Assembly: GCF_019511445.1 (NCBI RefSeq)
Contig: NZ_JAEUAN010000019.1
Location: forward strand, 62,001-126,000
Direction of reading: 5' to 3'
Length of the DNA: 64,000 bases
DNA from: Aliirhizobium wenxiniae
GTDB taxonomy: Bacteria; Pseudomonadota; Alphaproteobacteria; Rhizobiales; Rhizobiaceae
Notes under the pieces: model-generated
What the model saw: the letters and a program-made list of their open reading frames with translations, nothing else
Told to the model about the DNA's origin: nothing
The model's database searches: none
Part shown: positions 52,815 to 60,871 of the stretch, one piece after another
Numbering within the stretch: position 1 is the first letter of the stretch
Layout: each line of letters starts with the position of its first letter
Program-made: the position numbers and the translations under genes

Positions 52815-53231
52815 ATGATTGAAAACAAGAAAAAGCCGAACCCGATCGACATTCACGTCGGGAGCCGGATCCGCCTGCGCAGAACGATGCTGGGCATGAG
52901 TCAGGAAAAGCTGGGCGAAAGCCTCGGTATTACTTTCCAGCAGATCCAGAAATACGAAAAAGGCACGAACCGCGTCGGCGCAAGCCGTCTGCAGAACATC
53001 TCGAGCATTCTCAACGTGCCGGTGTCCTTCTTCTTCGAAGATGCACCGGGCGACCAGTCGGGTGGTGCAACCGGCACGGCCGAAGCATCCAGCTCCAACT
53101 ACGTTGTTGACTTTCTGTCGTCCTCGGAAGGTCTTCAGCTCAACCGCGCATTTGTGAAGATCGCCGACCCCAAGGTTCGCCGCCGGTTGGTTGACCTCGT
53201 CAAGGCACTTGCGGCCGAGGCAGAGGAATAG
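52815..53231 (+). CDS. phrR: PhrR/PraR-type XRE-family transcription regulator
   Basis: 138 residues from ATG 52815; a longer frame from 52713 is unlikely. An HTH-XRE domain spans about 13-70: GSRIRLRRTMLGMSQEKLGE, then SLGITFQQIQKYEKGTNRVG. The C-terminal helix region is FLSSSEGLQLNRAFVKIADP. It closely resembles the rhizobial regulators PhrR (Sinorhizobium, pH-regulated, next to actA) and PraR (R. leguminosarum, quorum sensing and biofilm). Position behind lnt/actA supports it. An inverted CGCGTAT/ATACGCG pair lies upstream (52719-52725 and 52763-52769), possibly for autoregulation. Confidence 0.87.
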   Translation: MIENKKKPNPIDIHVGSRIRLRRTMLGMSQEKLGESLGITFQQIQKYEKGTNRVGASRLQNISSILNVPVSFFFEDAPGDQSGGATGTAEASSSNYVVDFLSSSEGLQLNRAFVKIADPKVRRRLVDLVKALAAEAEE

Positions 53232-53257
53232 TCTCTCCTAAAGAGGCGGGGAGGAGG

Positions 53258-53284
53258 AAGCGGCTTTCAGAGCCGCTTTTTTTT
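53258..53284 (+). terminator. Rho-independent terminator of phrR
   Basis: An 8-bp perfect stem (53258-53265 with 53271-53278), TTCAG loop and a T8 run (53277-53284), 26 bases after the phrR stop. It separates phrR from metK. Confidence 0.88.
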
Positions 53285-53351
53285 GTCTTCATTTTGGCTC
53301 GCTAATCAATTTTACGCATAAAGATATATTTATGTCGTTGTGTTCTTGTTT

Positions 53352-53403
53352 TTGACAGATGAACTGACTAAACATTTTCTGTCCATTCTTTGAGGGGTTC
53401 CCC
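53352..53403 (+). promoter_or_regulatory. metK promoter and hairpin-embedded ribosome site
   Basis: TTGACA at 53352-53357, 17 bases, then TTTTCT at 53375-53380 (weak -10). The implied leader is only about 20 nt, too short for a SAM riboswitch. The ribosome site GAGGGG (53392-53397) is followed by TTCCCC (53398-53403), so GGGG and CCCC can pair next to the start codon. Confidence 0.4.
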
Positions 53404-53405
53404 GC

Positions 53406-54668
53406 ATGCACGCCAATTATCTGTTCACCAGCGAGTCCGTGGCAGAAGGCCATCCGGATAAGGTCTGTGACCGCATTTCCGATGAAATCGTGGACCTCGT
53501 GTATCGCGAAGCTGCAAAGACAGGTGTTGATCCGTGGAAGGTTCGCATTGCCTGCGAAACGCTTGCGACCACCAACCGCGTTGTGATCGCCGGTGAAGTA
53601 CGCCTGCCGCCGAGCCTGATGAAGAAGGACAAGAATGGCAACGACGTGATCAACCCGTCGAAGTTCAAGTCGGCAGCCCGCAAGGCGATCCGCGATATCG
53701 GCTACGAGCAGGACGGTTTCCACTGGAAGACGGCAAAGATCGACGTTCTGCTGCATTCCCAGTCTGCCGATATCGCGCAAGGCGTTGACAGTGCGGCCGA
53801 CAAGCAGGGCGACGAAGGTGCCGGCGACCAGGGCATCATGTTCGGTTATGCCTGCAAGGAAACGCCGGACCTCATGCCGGCCCCTATCTATTATTCCCAC
53901 AAGATCCTGCAGCTGCTCGCAACCGCCCGCAAGAAGGGCGAGGGCGATGCCGGCAAGCTTGGCCCTGATGCCAAGAGCCAGGTGACTGTGCGTTACGAAA
54001 ACGGCAAGCCGACCGAAGTCGACTCGATCGTTCTCTCCACCCAGCACATCGATGCCAGCTGGGATAGTAAGAAGGTTCGCCAGGTCGTTGAACCCTATAT
54101 CCGCGAAGCTCTCGGTGATCTGCCGATCGCTGCCGATTGCAAGTGGTACATCAACCCGACCGGCAAGTTCGTCATTGGCGGCCCGGATGGTGACGCTGGC
54201 CTGACCGGTCGCAAGATCATCGTCGACACCTATGGCGGCGCAGCCCCCCACGGCGGCGGCGCATTCTCCGGCAAGGACACGACCAAGGTCGATCGTTCGG
54301 CAGCTTATGCAGCCCGTTACCTTGCTAAGAACGTTGTCGCAGCAGGCTTTGCCGATCGCTGCACGATCCAGATCTCCTACGCGATCGGTATTGCCCAGCC
54401 GCTGTCGATCTATGTCGACCTGCACCAGACCGGCAAGAACGTTACCGAAGACCAGATCGAAAACGCGATCCGCAAGGTGATGGACCTGTCGCCGACCGGT
54501 ATCCGTCGCCATCTCGATCTCAACAAGCCGATCTATGCCAAGACTTCGGCTTACGGTCACTTCGGCCGCAAGTCCGGCCGTGACGGTTCCTTCTCCTGGG
54601 AGAAGACCGATCTCGTGAAGCCGCTCAAGGACGCCTTGAAGGAAGACCTTCTGGTCGCGGCCGAATAA
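53406..54668 (+). CDS. metK: S-adenosylmethionine synthetase
   Basis: 420 residues, the longer alphaproteobacterial form (about 384 in E. coli). It joins methionine and ATP to make SAM, the donor for at least six methyltransferases in this window. Motifs: FTSESVAEGHPDKVCDRISD at the start, GAGDQGIMFGYACKET, and the glycine-rich P-loop-like GGAAPHGGGAFSGKDTTKVD. An insertion around 100-130 and 175-190 accounts for the extra length. It is preceded by the phrR terminator and followed by its own terminator. Confidence 0.98.
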   Translation: MHANYLFTSESVAEGHPDKVCDRISDEIVDLVYREAAKTGVDPWKVRIACETLATTNRVVIAGEVRLPPSLMKKDKNGNDVINPSKFKSAARKAIRDIGYEQDGFHWKTAKIDVLLHSQSADIAQGVDSAADKQGDEGAGDQGIMFGYACKETPDLMPAPIYYSHKILQLLATARKKGEGDAGKLGPDAKSQVTVRYENGKPTEVDSIVLSTQHIDASWDSKKVRQVVEPYIREALGDLPIAADCKWYINPTGKFVIGGPDGDAGLTGRKIIVDTYGGAAPHGGGAFSGKDTTKVDRSAAYAARYLAKNVVAAGFADRCTIQISYAIGIAQPLSIYVDLHQTGKNVTEDQIENAIRKVMDLSPTGIRRHLDLNKPIYAKTSAYGHFGRKSGRDGSFSWEKTDLVKPLKDALKEDLLVAAE

Positions 54669-54712
54669 GGCATTTCCGATCGGGTCTTTACCGATCCGGT
54701 AATCACACGCTA

Positions 54713-54750
54713 AAGCGGGTGCCTTCTGCGGGCATCCGCTTCTTTGTTTT
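54713..54750 (+). terminator. Rho-independent terminator of metK
   Basis: An 11-bp stem (54713-54723 with 54731-54741, one wobble), loop TTCTGCG, followed by CTTTGTTTTT. It lies 44 bases after metK and only 15 bases before trmB, whose transcription must read through it or start close by. Confidence 0.7.
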
Positions 54751-54764
54751 TGGACGACAAGATC

Positions 54765-55469
54765 ATGACTGACGAGCAGCAGCACCCGACCCGGGCAACG
54801 GAAGCGTTTTACGGCCGCCGCAAGGGCAAGCCTCTTCGCGAGCGCCAGGCCGAAGGCATGGCGACGCTGTTGCCGGCCCTCAAGCTCGATCTCGCCTCAC
54901 CGGCGCCGAACGACCTGCGCACCCTCTATCCCGTTGCGATCGAGCGCATGCGGCTCGAAATCGGCTTCGGCGGCGGCGAACATCTGGTTCATCGCGCCCG
55001 GGAAAATGAGACGACCGGTTTCATCGGCGTCGAGCCCTTCGTCAACTCCATGGCGAAGCTGCTGTCGCAGGTCGAGACCTATGATCTGAAGAACGTCCGC
55101 GTTTACGATGATGATGCGACGCAGGTTCTGGACTGGCTGCCGACAGGCTCGATCGACCAGATCGATCTTCTCTACGCCGATCCATGGCCCAAGCGGAAGC
55201 ACTGGAAGCGTCGCTTCGTCTCACAGGTGAACCTGGAGCGTTTTCACCGCGTGCTGAAACCCGGCGGCACGTTCTGCTTCGCCTCGGATATCGATACCTA
55301 TATAAATCACACGCTGATGCATTGCCGCGACCACGGCGGTTTTGCCTGGCAGGCCGAACAGTCTTCCGACTGGCTGACGCCCTATGCCGGCTGGCCGGGA
55401 ACGCGCTACGAGAACAAGGCCCGCAGGGAAGGGCGCTCCTCAGCCTATCTTACCTTCATCAGGGCCTGA
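54765..55469 (+). CDS. trmB: TrmB, tRNA (guanine-N7-)-methyltransferase
   Basis: 234 residues from ATG 54765; a TTG at 54744 would start within the terminator and is rejected. It makes m7G46 in tRNA using SAM. Motifs: RLEIGFGGGEHLVHRAREN for SAM, and LYADPWPKRKHWKRRFVS, the TrmB-specific D-P-W-P-K-x-R-H/K motif. The N-terminus EAFYGRRKGKPLRERQAEG is typical of alphaproteobacteria. Adjacency to metK is usual in the group. It is convergent with the DUF1150 gene. Confidence 0.96.
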   Translation: MTDEQQHPTRATEAFYGRRKGKPLRERQAEGMATLLPALKLDLASPAPNDLRTLYPVAIERMRLEIGFGGGEHLVHRARENETTGFIGVEPFVNSMAKLLSQVETYDLKNVRVYDDDATQVLDWLPTGSIDQIDLLYADPWPKRKHWKRRFVSQVNLERFHRVLKPGGTFCFASDIDTYINHTLMHCRDHGGFAWQAEQSSDWLTPYAGWPGTRYENKARREGRSSAYLTFIRA

Positions 55470-55494
55470 GCACGGCCCTGAAGACAAGAGATGG

Positions 55495-55752
55495 TCAGTG
55501 CAGGCTGACCGTCTTCAGGTCGTCTTCGGCTGCCTTGAAGAAGGTGCTGGACCGGTTGTCGGTCAACAGGATCGGCGTGCCATCGGCGCCAAACAGCGCC
55601 CAGAGATCCAGGCTGGGGTCCATATCGGGAGCCTCGGGAAAGCAGCGGGATACTTCTTCAGATCGCATCCTGCGGATATACCCGACTTCACCAGCACCAA
55701 GATGGGCGAGTTCGGATTGCGACAAATGCGTGTTCGCTTCTTTCAAGAGCAT
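55495..55752 (-). CDS. DUF1150-family small protein
   Basis: 85 residues from ATG 55752, which has GGAGG at ideal spacing. The ATG at 55764 contains that ribosome site in its own codons and is a poor choice. The pattern LSQSELAHLGAGEVGYIRRM and LWALFGADGTPILLTD matches DUF1150, a family without known function that occurs beside small heat-shock genes in alphaproteobacteria. Here it follows the hsp20 gene by 42 bases on the same strand and so probably shares its heat-controlled transcript. Confidence 0.85.
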   Translation of the reverse strand: MLLKEANTHLSQSELAHLGAGEVGYIRRMRSEEVSRCFPEAPDMDPSLDLWALFGADGTPILLTDNRSSTFFKAAEDDLKTVSLH

Positions 55753-55794
55753 TCCAGCCTCCACTTGAGGGCGTCGGCCTTGATGCCGACCGTC

Positions 55795-56223
55795 CTAGTC
55801 TGAGACGGAAATATTAATTTTTCTCACCACACGCTGCGGTTCCGGCCTCACGAGATCGACCGAAAGAAGACCGTTCTTCAGGCAAGCCGCTGAGACTTCC
55901 ATCCCGTCTGCAAGCATGAAAACCCTTTGAAACTGGCGTGCGGCAATGCCTCTGTGGAGGTAATCGCGCTCCGGCTGCTCGATCTGGCGGCCACGGATCA
56001 CCAGCTGATTTTCTTCGGTCGTGACGTCGAGTTCGTCCTCGGAGAAGCCGGCGACGGCAAGCGTGATGCGCAATTTTTCATGCCCATCGGCAGTGCCCGA
56101 CCTGATTCGCTCGATATTGTAGGGCGGGTAGCCTTCATTCGCCTTGGCGAGGCGTTCTAGTGTCTTTTCCATCGCATCGAAGCCCAGTAGCAGAGGGCTT
56201 GCGAAGGGTGTCATCCGGGTCAT
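55795..56223 (-). CDS. Small heat-shock protein (Hsp20/IbpA family)
   Basis: 142 residues. A short N-terminal arm with PLLLGFDAMEKTLERLAKA, the alpha-crystallin domain (about 35-125) with YNIERI, RITLAVAGFSEDELDVTTE and LKNGLLSVDLVRPEP, and the C-terminal IxI-type anchor in KINISV. It holds unfolding proteins during heat shock. The 5' leader can fold into a ROSE-type thermosensor that buries the ribosome site, and a sigma-32-like promoter lies upstream. DUF1150 follows in the same operon. Confidence 0.93.
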   Translation of the reverse strand: MTRMTPFASPLLLGFDAMEKTLERLAKANEGYPPYNIERIRSGTADGHEKLRITLAVAGFSEDELDVTTEENQLVIRGRQIEQPERDYLHRGIAARQFQRVFMLADGMEVSAACLKNGLLSVDLVRPEPQRVVRKINISVSD

Positions 56224-56229
56224 CGTTCA

Positions 56230-56274
56230 GTCCTTGCATCAAGCGACCATGCCGACGCCCAGAAGGCGCGCCGG
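56230..56274 (-). promoter_or_regulatory. ROSE-like RNA thermometer in the hsp20 leader
   Basis: On the minus strand, two hairpins precede the start codon. The first (56274-56252) has nine pairs around a TTCT loop. The second (56247-56230) pairs GTC-G-CTTG with CAAGGAC over an ATG loop, leaving one bulged G. It traps the ribosome site AAGGA opposite TCGCT, which fits the U(U/C)GCU motif of rhizobial ROSE elements. Such hairpins melt on heating and allow translation. The fit was made by eye. Confidence 0.6.
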
Positions 56275-56283
56275 AACTCGCCA

Positions 56284-56314
56284 TTATATGGGTTGCCGCG
56301 ATGAGGATCGCAAG
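56284..56314 (-). promoter_or_regulatory. Sigma-32-like heat-shock promoter of hsp20
   Basis: On the minus strand, CTTGCG (56314-56309), 16 bases, then CCCATATAA (56292-56284). This resembles the RpoH consensus CTTGAA ... CCCCATNT. The transcript would start about 54 bases before the hsp20 ATG, just including both leader hairpins. Confidence 0.5.
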
Positions 56315-56412
56315 CTGCGGCACGATGCGATGGCGGCAAAAGCCGTGCTGGCTGTGCTTGACAAACCATACGCGCGGCTCCACCAATCCCCCTCGAATTG
56401 AGGGGATGAACA

Positions 56413-57354
56413 ATGTCGCCACGTAAGATTATTATCGATACCGATCCGGGCCAGGACGATGCCGCAGCGCTGATGCTGGCTTTCGCCAGCCCTGAAGAAC
56501 TGGAAATTCTCGGCCTCTGTGCCGTTGCCGGAAATGTCCCCCTCTCGTTTACCAGCCGCAACCTGCGCATTGTCTGTGAACTCTGTGGCAAGCCGGATGC
56601 CAAGGTCTACGAGGGCGCTCTGAAGCCGCTCAACCGGCCGCAGGTGACCGCCGAGCATGTGCATGGCAAGACGGGGCTCGACGGTGCCGAACTGCCTGAA
56701 CCAACCATGCAGGCGCAGGCCCAGTACGCCATCGATTTCATCATCGATACCTTGCGCCGCGAGCCTTCCGGCACGGTAACGATCTGCACGCTCGGTCCGC
56801 TGACCAATCTGGCTCTGGCACTGCAGAAAGCGCCGGATATCGCCGGCCGTATTCAGGAACTGGTGATGATGGGCGGCGGCTGCTTCGAAGGCGGCAACAT
56901 TACGCCGGCGGCCGAGTTCAATATCTATGTCGATCCGGAAGCGGCCAAGATCGTTTTCGACGCCGGGATCCCGATCGTCATCATGCCGCTGGACGTGACG
57001 CATCAGCTCCTGACGACCAAGGACCGTGTTGCTAAGATCGCGGCGCTCGGCACGCGTCCGGCTCAGGTACTGGTCGAATGGCTGGCCTTCTTCGAGCGCT
57101 TCGACATTGAGAAATACGGCTCCGATGGCGGGCCGCTGCATGATCCGAGCGTGATTGCCTATCTGTTGAAGCCGGAACTCTTCTCCGGTCGTCTCTGCAA
57201 TGTAGAAATCGAGGTCCAGTCGGAACTGACGGTAGGCATGACCGTGGTAGACTGGTGGCACGTGACCGACCGCAGGCGCAACGCGACCTTCATGCGCGAT
57301 GTCGATCCGGACGGTTTCTTCGCGCTGCTGACGGAACGCGTCGCGCGCCTCTGA
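56413..57354 (+). CDS. Inosine-uridine preferring nucleoside hydrolase
   Basis: 313 residues. The Ca2+-binding N-terminal IIIDTDPGQDDAAALMLA motif (D9, D11, D15, D16) is the hallmark of IUNH enzymes. NIYVDPEAAKIVFDAGIP and PLDVTHQLLTT are further family regions, and a late active-site segment has GGPLHDPSVIAYLL with the His. It splits ribonucleosides into base and ribose. A ribokinase gene (rbsK) nearby at 60 kb could use the ribose. Base preference cannot be read. Divergent from hsp20. Confidence 0.92.
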   Translation: MSPRKIIIDTDPGQDDAAALMLAFASPEELEILGLCAVAGNVPLSFTSRNLRIVCELCGKPDAKVYEGALKPLNRPQVTAEHVHGKTGLDGAELPEPTMQAQAQYAIDFIIDTLRREPSGTVTICTLGPLTNLALALQKAPDIAGRIQELVMMGGGCFEGGNITPAAEFNIYVDPEAAKIVFDAGIPIVIMPLDVTHQLLTTKDRVAKIAALGTRPAQVLVEWLAFFERFDIEKYGSDGGPLHDPSVIAYLLKPELFSGRLCNVEIEVQSELTVGMTVVDWWHVTDRRRNATFMRDVDPDGFFALLTERVARL

Positions 57355-57399
57355 CGTTCAGGACGCCGCCCTTCGCGGGCGGCATCCCAATTCGGTTCC

Positions 57400-59736
57400 T
57401 CAGAACTCTTCCCAGCTTTCCGCGACGGCTGCCGAGCCATGCGAAACGCCTGCCACCTTGCGCGGTGTATAGGCCGGTGTCTCAGCCCGGCGCGGAGCCG
57501 AAGACTGCATTCTCTGCGCCATCTGACGAAGCGGCTGCGCTGAACCGACGCTCGGAGACGACGTGCGGAAGCGTTGGACGAGATCCCGAAGCGTTTCGGC
57601 CTCGCCATTCAGCACGGCGCTGGCGGCGGTGGTTTCCTCCACCATCGCGGCGTTCTGCTGCGTCACCTGGTCCATCTGGTTGACGGCGGAATTGATCTCC
57701 TTCAGCCCCACCGCCTGCTCGCCGGCGGAAGAGGAGATTTGGCGGATCAGCCCGTTGATCTGCATCACCTGGATCGCGATCTTCTGCAGCGCATCGCCGG
57801 CCTTGCCGACCAGATCGACACCTTCGTGGACCTGCGTCGTCGAGGCGTTGATGAGTGTCTTGATCTCCTTTGCAGCGGTGGCGGAACGCTGCGCCAGTTC
57901 CCGCACCTCCTGCGCGACGACGGCGAACCCCTTGCCGGCTTCACCGGCGCGAGCAGCCTCGACGCCGGCATTCAGCGCGAGCAGATTGGTCTGGAAGGCG
58001 ATCTCGTCGATCACGCTGATGATGCGCGAGATCTCCTGCGAGGAATGCGCGATAGCCTGCATCGAGGCGACGGCCTTCTGCACCACTTCGCCGGATTTTT
58101 CGGCGTCTTCGCAGGCAAGGTTGACAGTTGAGGCAGCCGTGCCGGCGTTTTCAGCACTGGAATTGACCTGTTCGGTCAGTTCGTTCAGCGCTGCGGCGGT
58201 CTGTTCGAGGCTCGCCGCCTGTTGCTCGGTGCGGTGAGAGAGGTCGCCGGTGCTGGCCGTGATTTCACGCGTGCCGTTACCGATATTCTGCACCGAAGAA
58301 GCGACCGAGATGACGGTGTTTTCGATGCTCTCGACAGCGCTATTGAAGTCGTGCTTCAGCTTCTCGTAGTCACCCGGGAATTCACCCGTCAGGCGATGCT
58401 GCAGGTTGCCGTTGGAAAGCTCCGCAAGGCCGGAAGCGAGAAGCTCCACCACATGCGCTTGCTGACGGGCCGCGGCTTCGCGCTCGGCGGCGGAACGATG
58501 GCGCAGGTCTTCGGCGGCACCACGCTGGGTTTCGGCTTCCGATGCGAGCCGCTTGCCATCGGCCAGCGTGTGGCGGAAACCTTCCAGCGATCTCGCCAAC
58601 GCGCCGACCTCGTCATTCCGGTCCTGACCCTGTACGGCTTCGTTATATTTGCCTTCGCCGAGCTGGCCGACGCTGGCAAGCAGGGCATTCAGCGGGCGGC
58701 GCAGCAGCGAGCCGCTGGCAACCGAAAGCGTGACGATGACGGCACCGAGTAGGATGATGCCGCTGACGATCATCATGAAGGTCTGGTCGGTGACCGGAGC
58801 CATGATCACACTCATCGGCACATCGACGACGACAGCCCAGCTGGTATTGAGGTCAGGAACAGTGAAGGGATAGACGACCCGCTCGTAAAGTTCGCCATCA
58901 GGACCGGCCAGATTGTCGATCGTTGCCGGCTTGCCGGATTTCAGCGTCGAAAGCAGAACGTCGGTGCCCTGGCCCTCGACCGGCTTCATCAGATTGTCGG
59001 CGATATCCGGAACGATCCACTTGCCACCCTGAGAGACGAGCAACACTCGGCCGGAACCGAAGGGGCGCATTGCCTGCAGGGTCTTCGAAAGGGTCGCCAT
59101 GGAAACATCGACCCCGGCAATGCCGATCAGCTTTTCGCCGGACAAGACCGGATAGGCGATCGAGCTCATGGCGGTCTTGTCGCCGGTCGAGCTTTCGATA
59201 TAGGGCTGGGTCAGGGCGCCTTTCTTCGAGGCTGCCGGCAGGGCATACCATTCCGCCTGAGGATCGACCTCGAAGACGCTATAGGCAATGTTACCGGCCT
59301 TGTTCTTGGTCCAGTAAGGAGCAAGCTCGCCCTTCTTATTGCCGCCGAATTCGCTATTGCCGATGAACTCGGAATTCCGGCCGTCGAACGCGCCGGGCAC
59401 TTCGGCAAACCAGCTGCCATAAGCAAACGTGTTCTGCTCGAGATTGGCCTTCAATGCGTCAATGACGTTCTTGCGATCGAGATATCCCGCCTCATGACCC
59501 CGGCCGATAACGCCGGCCATTGCGCGCGCAGCACCGGCAAGCTGGCCGATTTCGGTTGCCACCTCGTTGCCGATGGAACGCGCTTCGGCATTGGCCTGCT
59601 CCAGCGTAAGCGTGGTCACCCTGTCGCTTGTCTGGGAGATCATGAAGACGTTGGAGACGATGAGCAGCAGCGCGATGGCGATGCTGGTGACGACGATCAG
59701 TTTTTTCGAAAGGGAATTCAGGCGCAGGAAGGACAT
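57400..59736 (-). CDS. Methyl-accepting chemotaxis protein with dCache sensor
   Basis: 778 residues from ATG 59736 (GCAGGAAGGAC upstream). Membrane span at about 11-33, a large periplasmic double-Cache domain (about 35-305), a second span near 315-335, HAMP, then the cytoplasmic signalling hairpin with its tip around residue 585 (AFQTNLLALNAGVEAARAGE). The C-terminus is ESWEEF, matching the xWxxF pentapeptide that tethers CheR/CheB. The receptor senses an unknown small ligand, possibly an amino or organic acid as is common for dCache. It is a single gene with no che genes nearby. Confidence 0.93.
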   Translation of the reverse strand: MSFLRLNSLSKKLIVVTSIAIALLLIVSNVFMISQTSDRVTTLTLEQANAEARSIGNEVATEIGQLAGAARAMAGVIGRGHEAGYLDRKNVIDALKANLEQNTFAYGSWFAEVPGAFDGRNSEFIGNSEFGGNKKGELAPYWTKNKAGNIAYSVFEVDPQAEWYALPAASKKGALTQPYIESSTGDKTAMSSIAYPVLSGEKLIGIAGVDVSMATLSKTLQAMRPFGSGRVLLVSQGGKWIVPDIADNLMKPVEGQGTDVLLSTLKSGKPATIDNLAGPDGELYERVVYPFTVPDLNTSWAVVVDVPMSVIMAPVTDQTFMMIVSGIILLGAVIVTLSVASGSLLRRPLNALLASVGQLGEGKYNEAVQGQDRNDEVGALARSLEGFRHTLADGKRLASEAETQRGAAEDLRHRSAAEREAAARQQAHVVELLASGLAELSNGNLQHRLTGEFPGDYEKLKHDFNSAVESIENTVISVASSVQNIGNGTREITASTGDLSHRTEQQAASLEQTAAALNELTEQVNSSAENAGTAASTVNLACEDAEKSGEVVQKAVASMQAIAHSSQEISRIISVIDEIAFQTNLLALNAGVEAARAGEAGKGFAVVAQEVRELAQRSATAAKEIKTLINASTTQVHEGVDLVGKAGDALQKIAIQVMQINGLIRQISSSAGEQAVGLKEINSAVNQMDQVTQQNAAMVEETTAASAVLNGEAETLRDLVQRFRTSSPSVGSAQPLRQMAQRMQSSAPRRAETPAYTPRKVAGVSHGSAAVAESWEEF

Positions 59737-59922
59737 GACTTGCCTCGTGGATCCGTGGGGCGGAGATCGCTGACATGGCAAGTGAAAGGCCCCATCATGG
59801 GGCGTTCTGCTCGGCTGACGCCGTAAGAAGAAGATGCCGAGGCGACGCTACTTGGCATCTGTTAAATTTGACTGAAATTGCATTGAACCACAGGCCCGGT
59901 TTTCCGGGCCAGTGAGAGGCTT

Positions 59923-60822
59923 TTACACCTTCTGATCCACTGCATCCGCAAGTGGGATCGAAGGCTGAGCGCCACGCGAAAGGCAGGCAAGCGATCCGGC
60001 GACAGCCGCGCGGCGAAGGGCCTGCGCAAAGGTCAGCCCCTGGTCGAGACTGGCGGCGAGATAACCACAGAACGTATCGCCGGCTCCCACCGTATCGACC
60101 GGCTCGATCACCAGCCCCTTGGTCGTCAGGATCTCGCCATCGCGGATGGCGATGACGCCATTGCCGCCGAGGGTGACGACGAATGTCTGGCCGGTCTTGG
60201 AATGCAGCGCCTTGAGTGCCGCAATCCGCGCCTCGTTGCTCTCAGCAGGCTCGCCAGCGACGAGGTCGAACTCGGTCTCGTTGGCAACAACGATATCGGC
60301 AAGACCGGAAAGCCGGACCGCATCACCGGTAAACGGTGCGGTGTTGAGAATGGTGGTAACACCTTTTTCTCGCGCGGCCTTGAGTGCTGCCTCGACGGCG
60401 GCTGGCGGAATTTCGAGCTGCAGCATCAGCGTATCGCCTGCCGACATCGCATCGACCGTCTTGACCGCTTCATCGGCGGTGATCGTGCCGTTCGCGCCGG
60501 GAATGACGACAATCATGTTCTCGCCATCGCCACCGACGAGAATGAGCGCCGTGCCGGTAGGCTCGCTGGCCTTGAGCACGGAGGAAAGGTCGGTTCCCGC
60601 ATCCTTCAGAAGCGCAAGCGCCGGATCGGCAAACGTGTCGCTGCCAACGGCCCCTGACATTTTCACCGCGCTGCCGGCCCGCCGCGCCGCGAGCGCCTGA
60701 TTGGCGCCTTTGCCTCCGGCTGCGGTCGAAAACGTCTGCCCCGGAACCGTCTCGCCCGGCTTCGGCAATGTTGCCGTGGTCGCGATGAGATCCATGTTGA
60801 TGGAGCCGAAAACGGTGATCAT
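59923..60822 (-). CDS. rbsK: Ribokinase (PfkB family)
   Basis: 299 residues from ATG 60822; ATG 60828 is equally possible, and the longer frame to 60885 overlaps rmuC. PfkB fold: ITVFGSINMDLIATT, GGKGANQALAARRAGS with the GG hinge, and the C-terminal catalytic motif DTVGAGDTFCGYLAAS with the base Asp in GAGD. It phosphorylates ribose to ribose-5-phosphate. The neighbouring nucleoside hydrolase (56.4 kb) could supply ribose. It follows rmuC by 49 bases on the same strand. Confidence 0.92.
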   Translation of the reverse strand: MITVFGSINMDLIATTATLPKPGETVPGQTFSTAAGGKGANQALAARRAGSAVKMSGAVGSDTFADPALALLKDAGTDLSSVLKASEPTGTALILVGGDGENMIVVIPGANGTITADEAVKTVDAMSAGDTLMLQLEIPPAAVEAALKAAREKGVTTILNTAPFTGDAVRLSGLADIVVANETEFDLVAGEPAESNEARIAALKALHSKTGQTFVVTLGGNGVIAIRDGEILTTKGLVIEPVDTVGAGDTFCGYLAASLDQGLTFAQALRRAAVAGSLACLSRGAQPSIPLADAVDQKV

Positions 60823-60871
60823 GTTCATGCCTGCTGCTGATAATTTGTCGGCGGGACAGTGCCTGAGAGGA

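Noticed and set aside
53285..53405. SAM riboswitch upstream of metK
   Set aside because: The gap after the phrR terminator contains a TTGACA promoter near the start codon, leaving about 20 nt of leader. No SAM-I, SAM-II or SAM/SAH core sequence was recognised.
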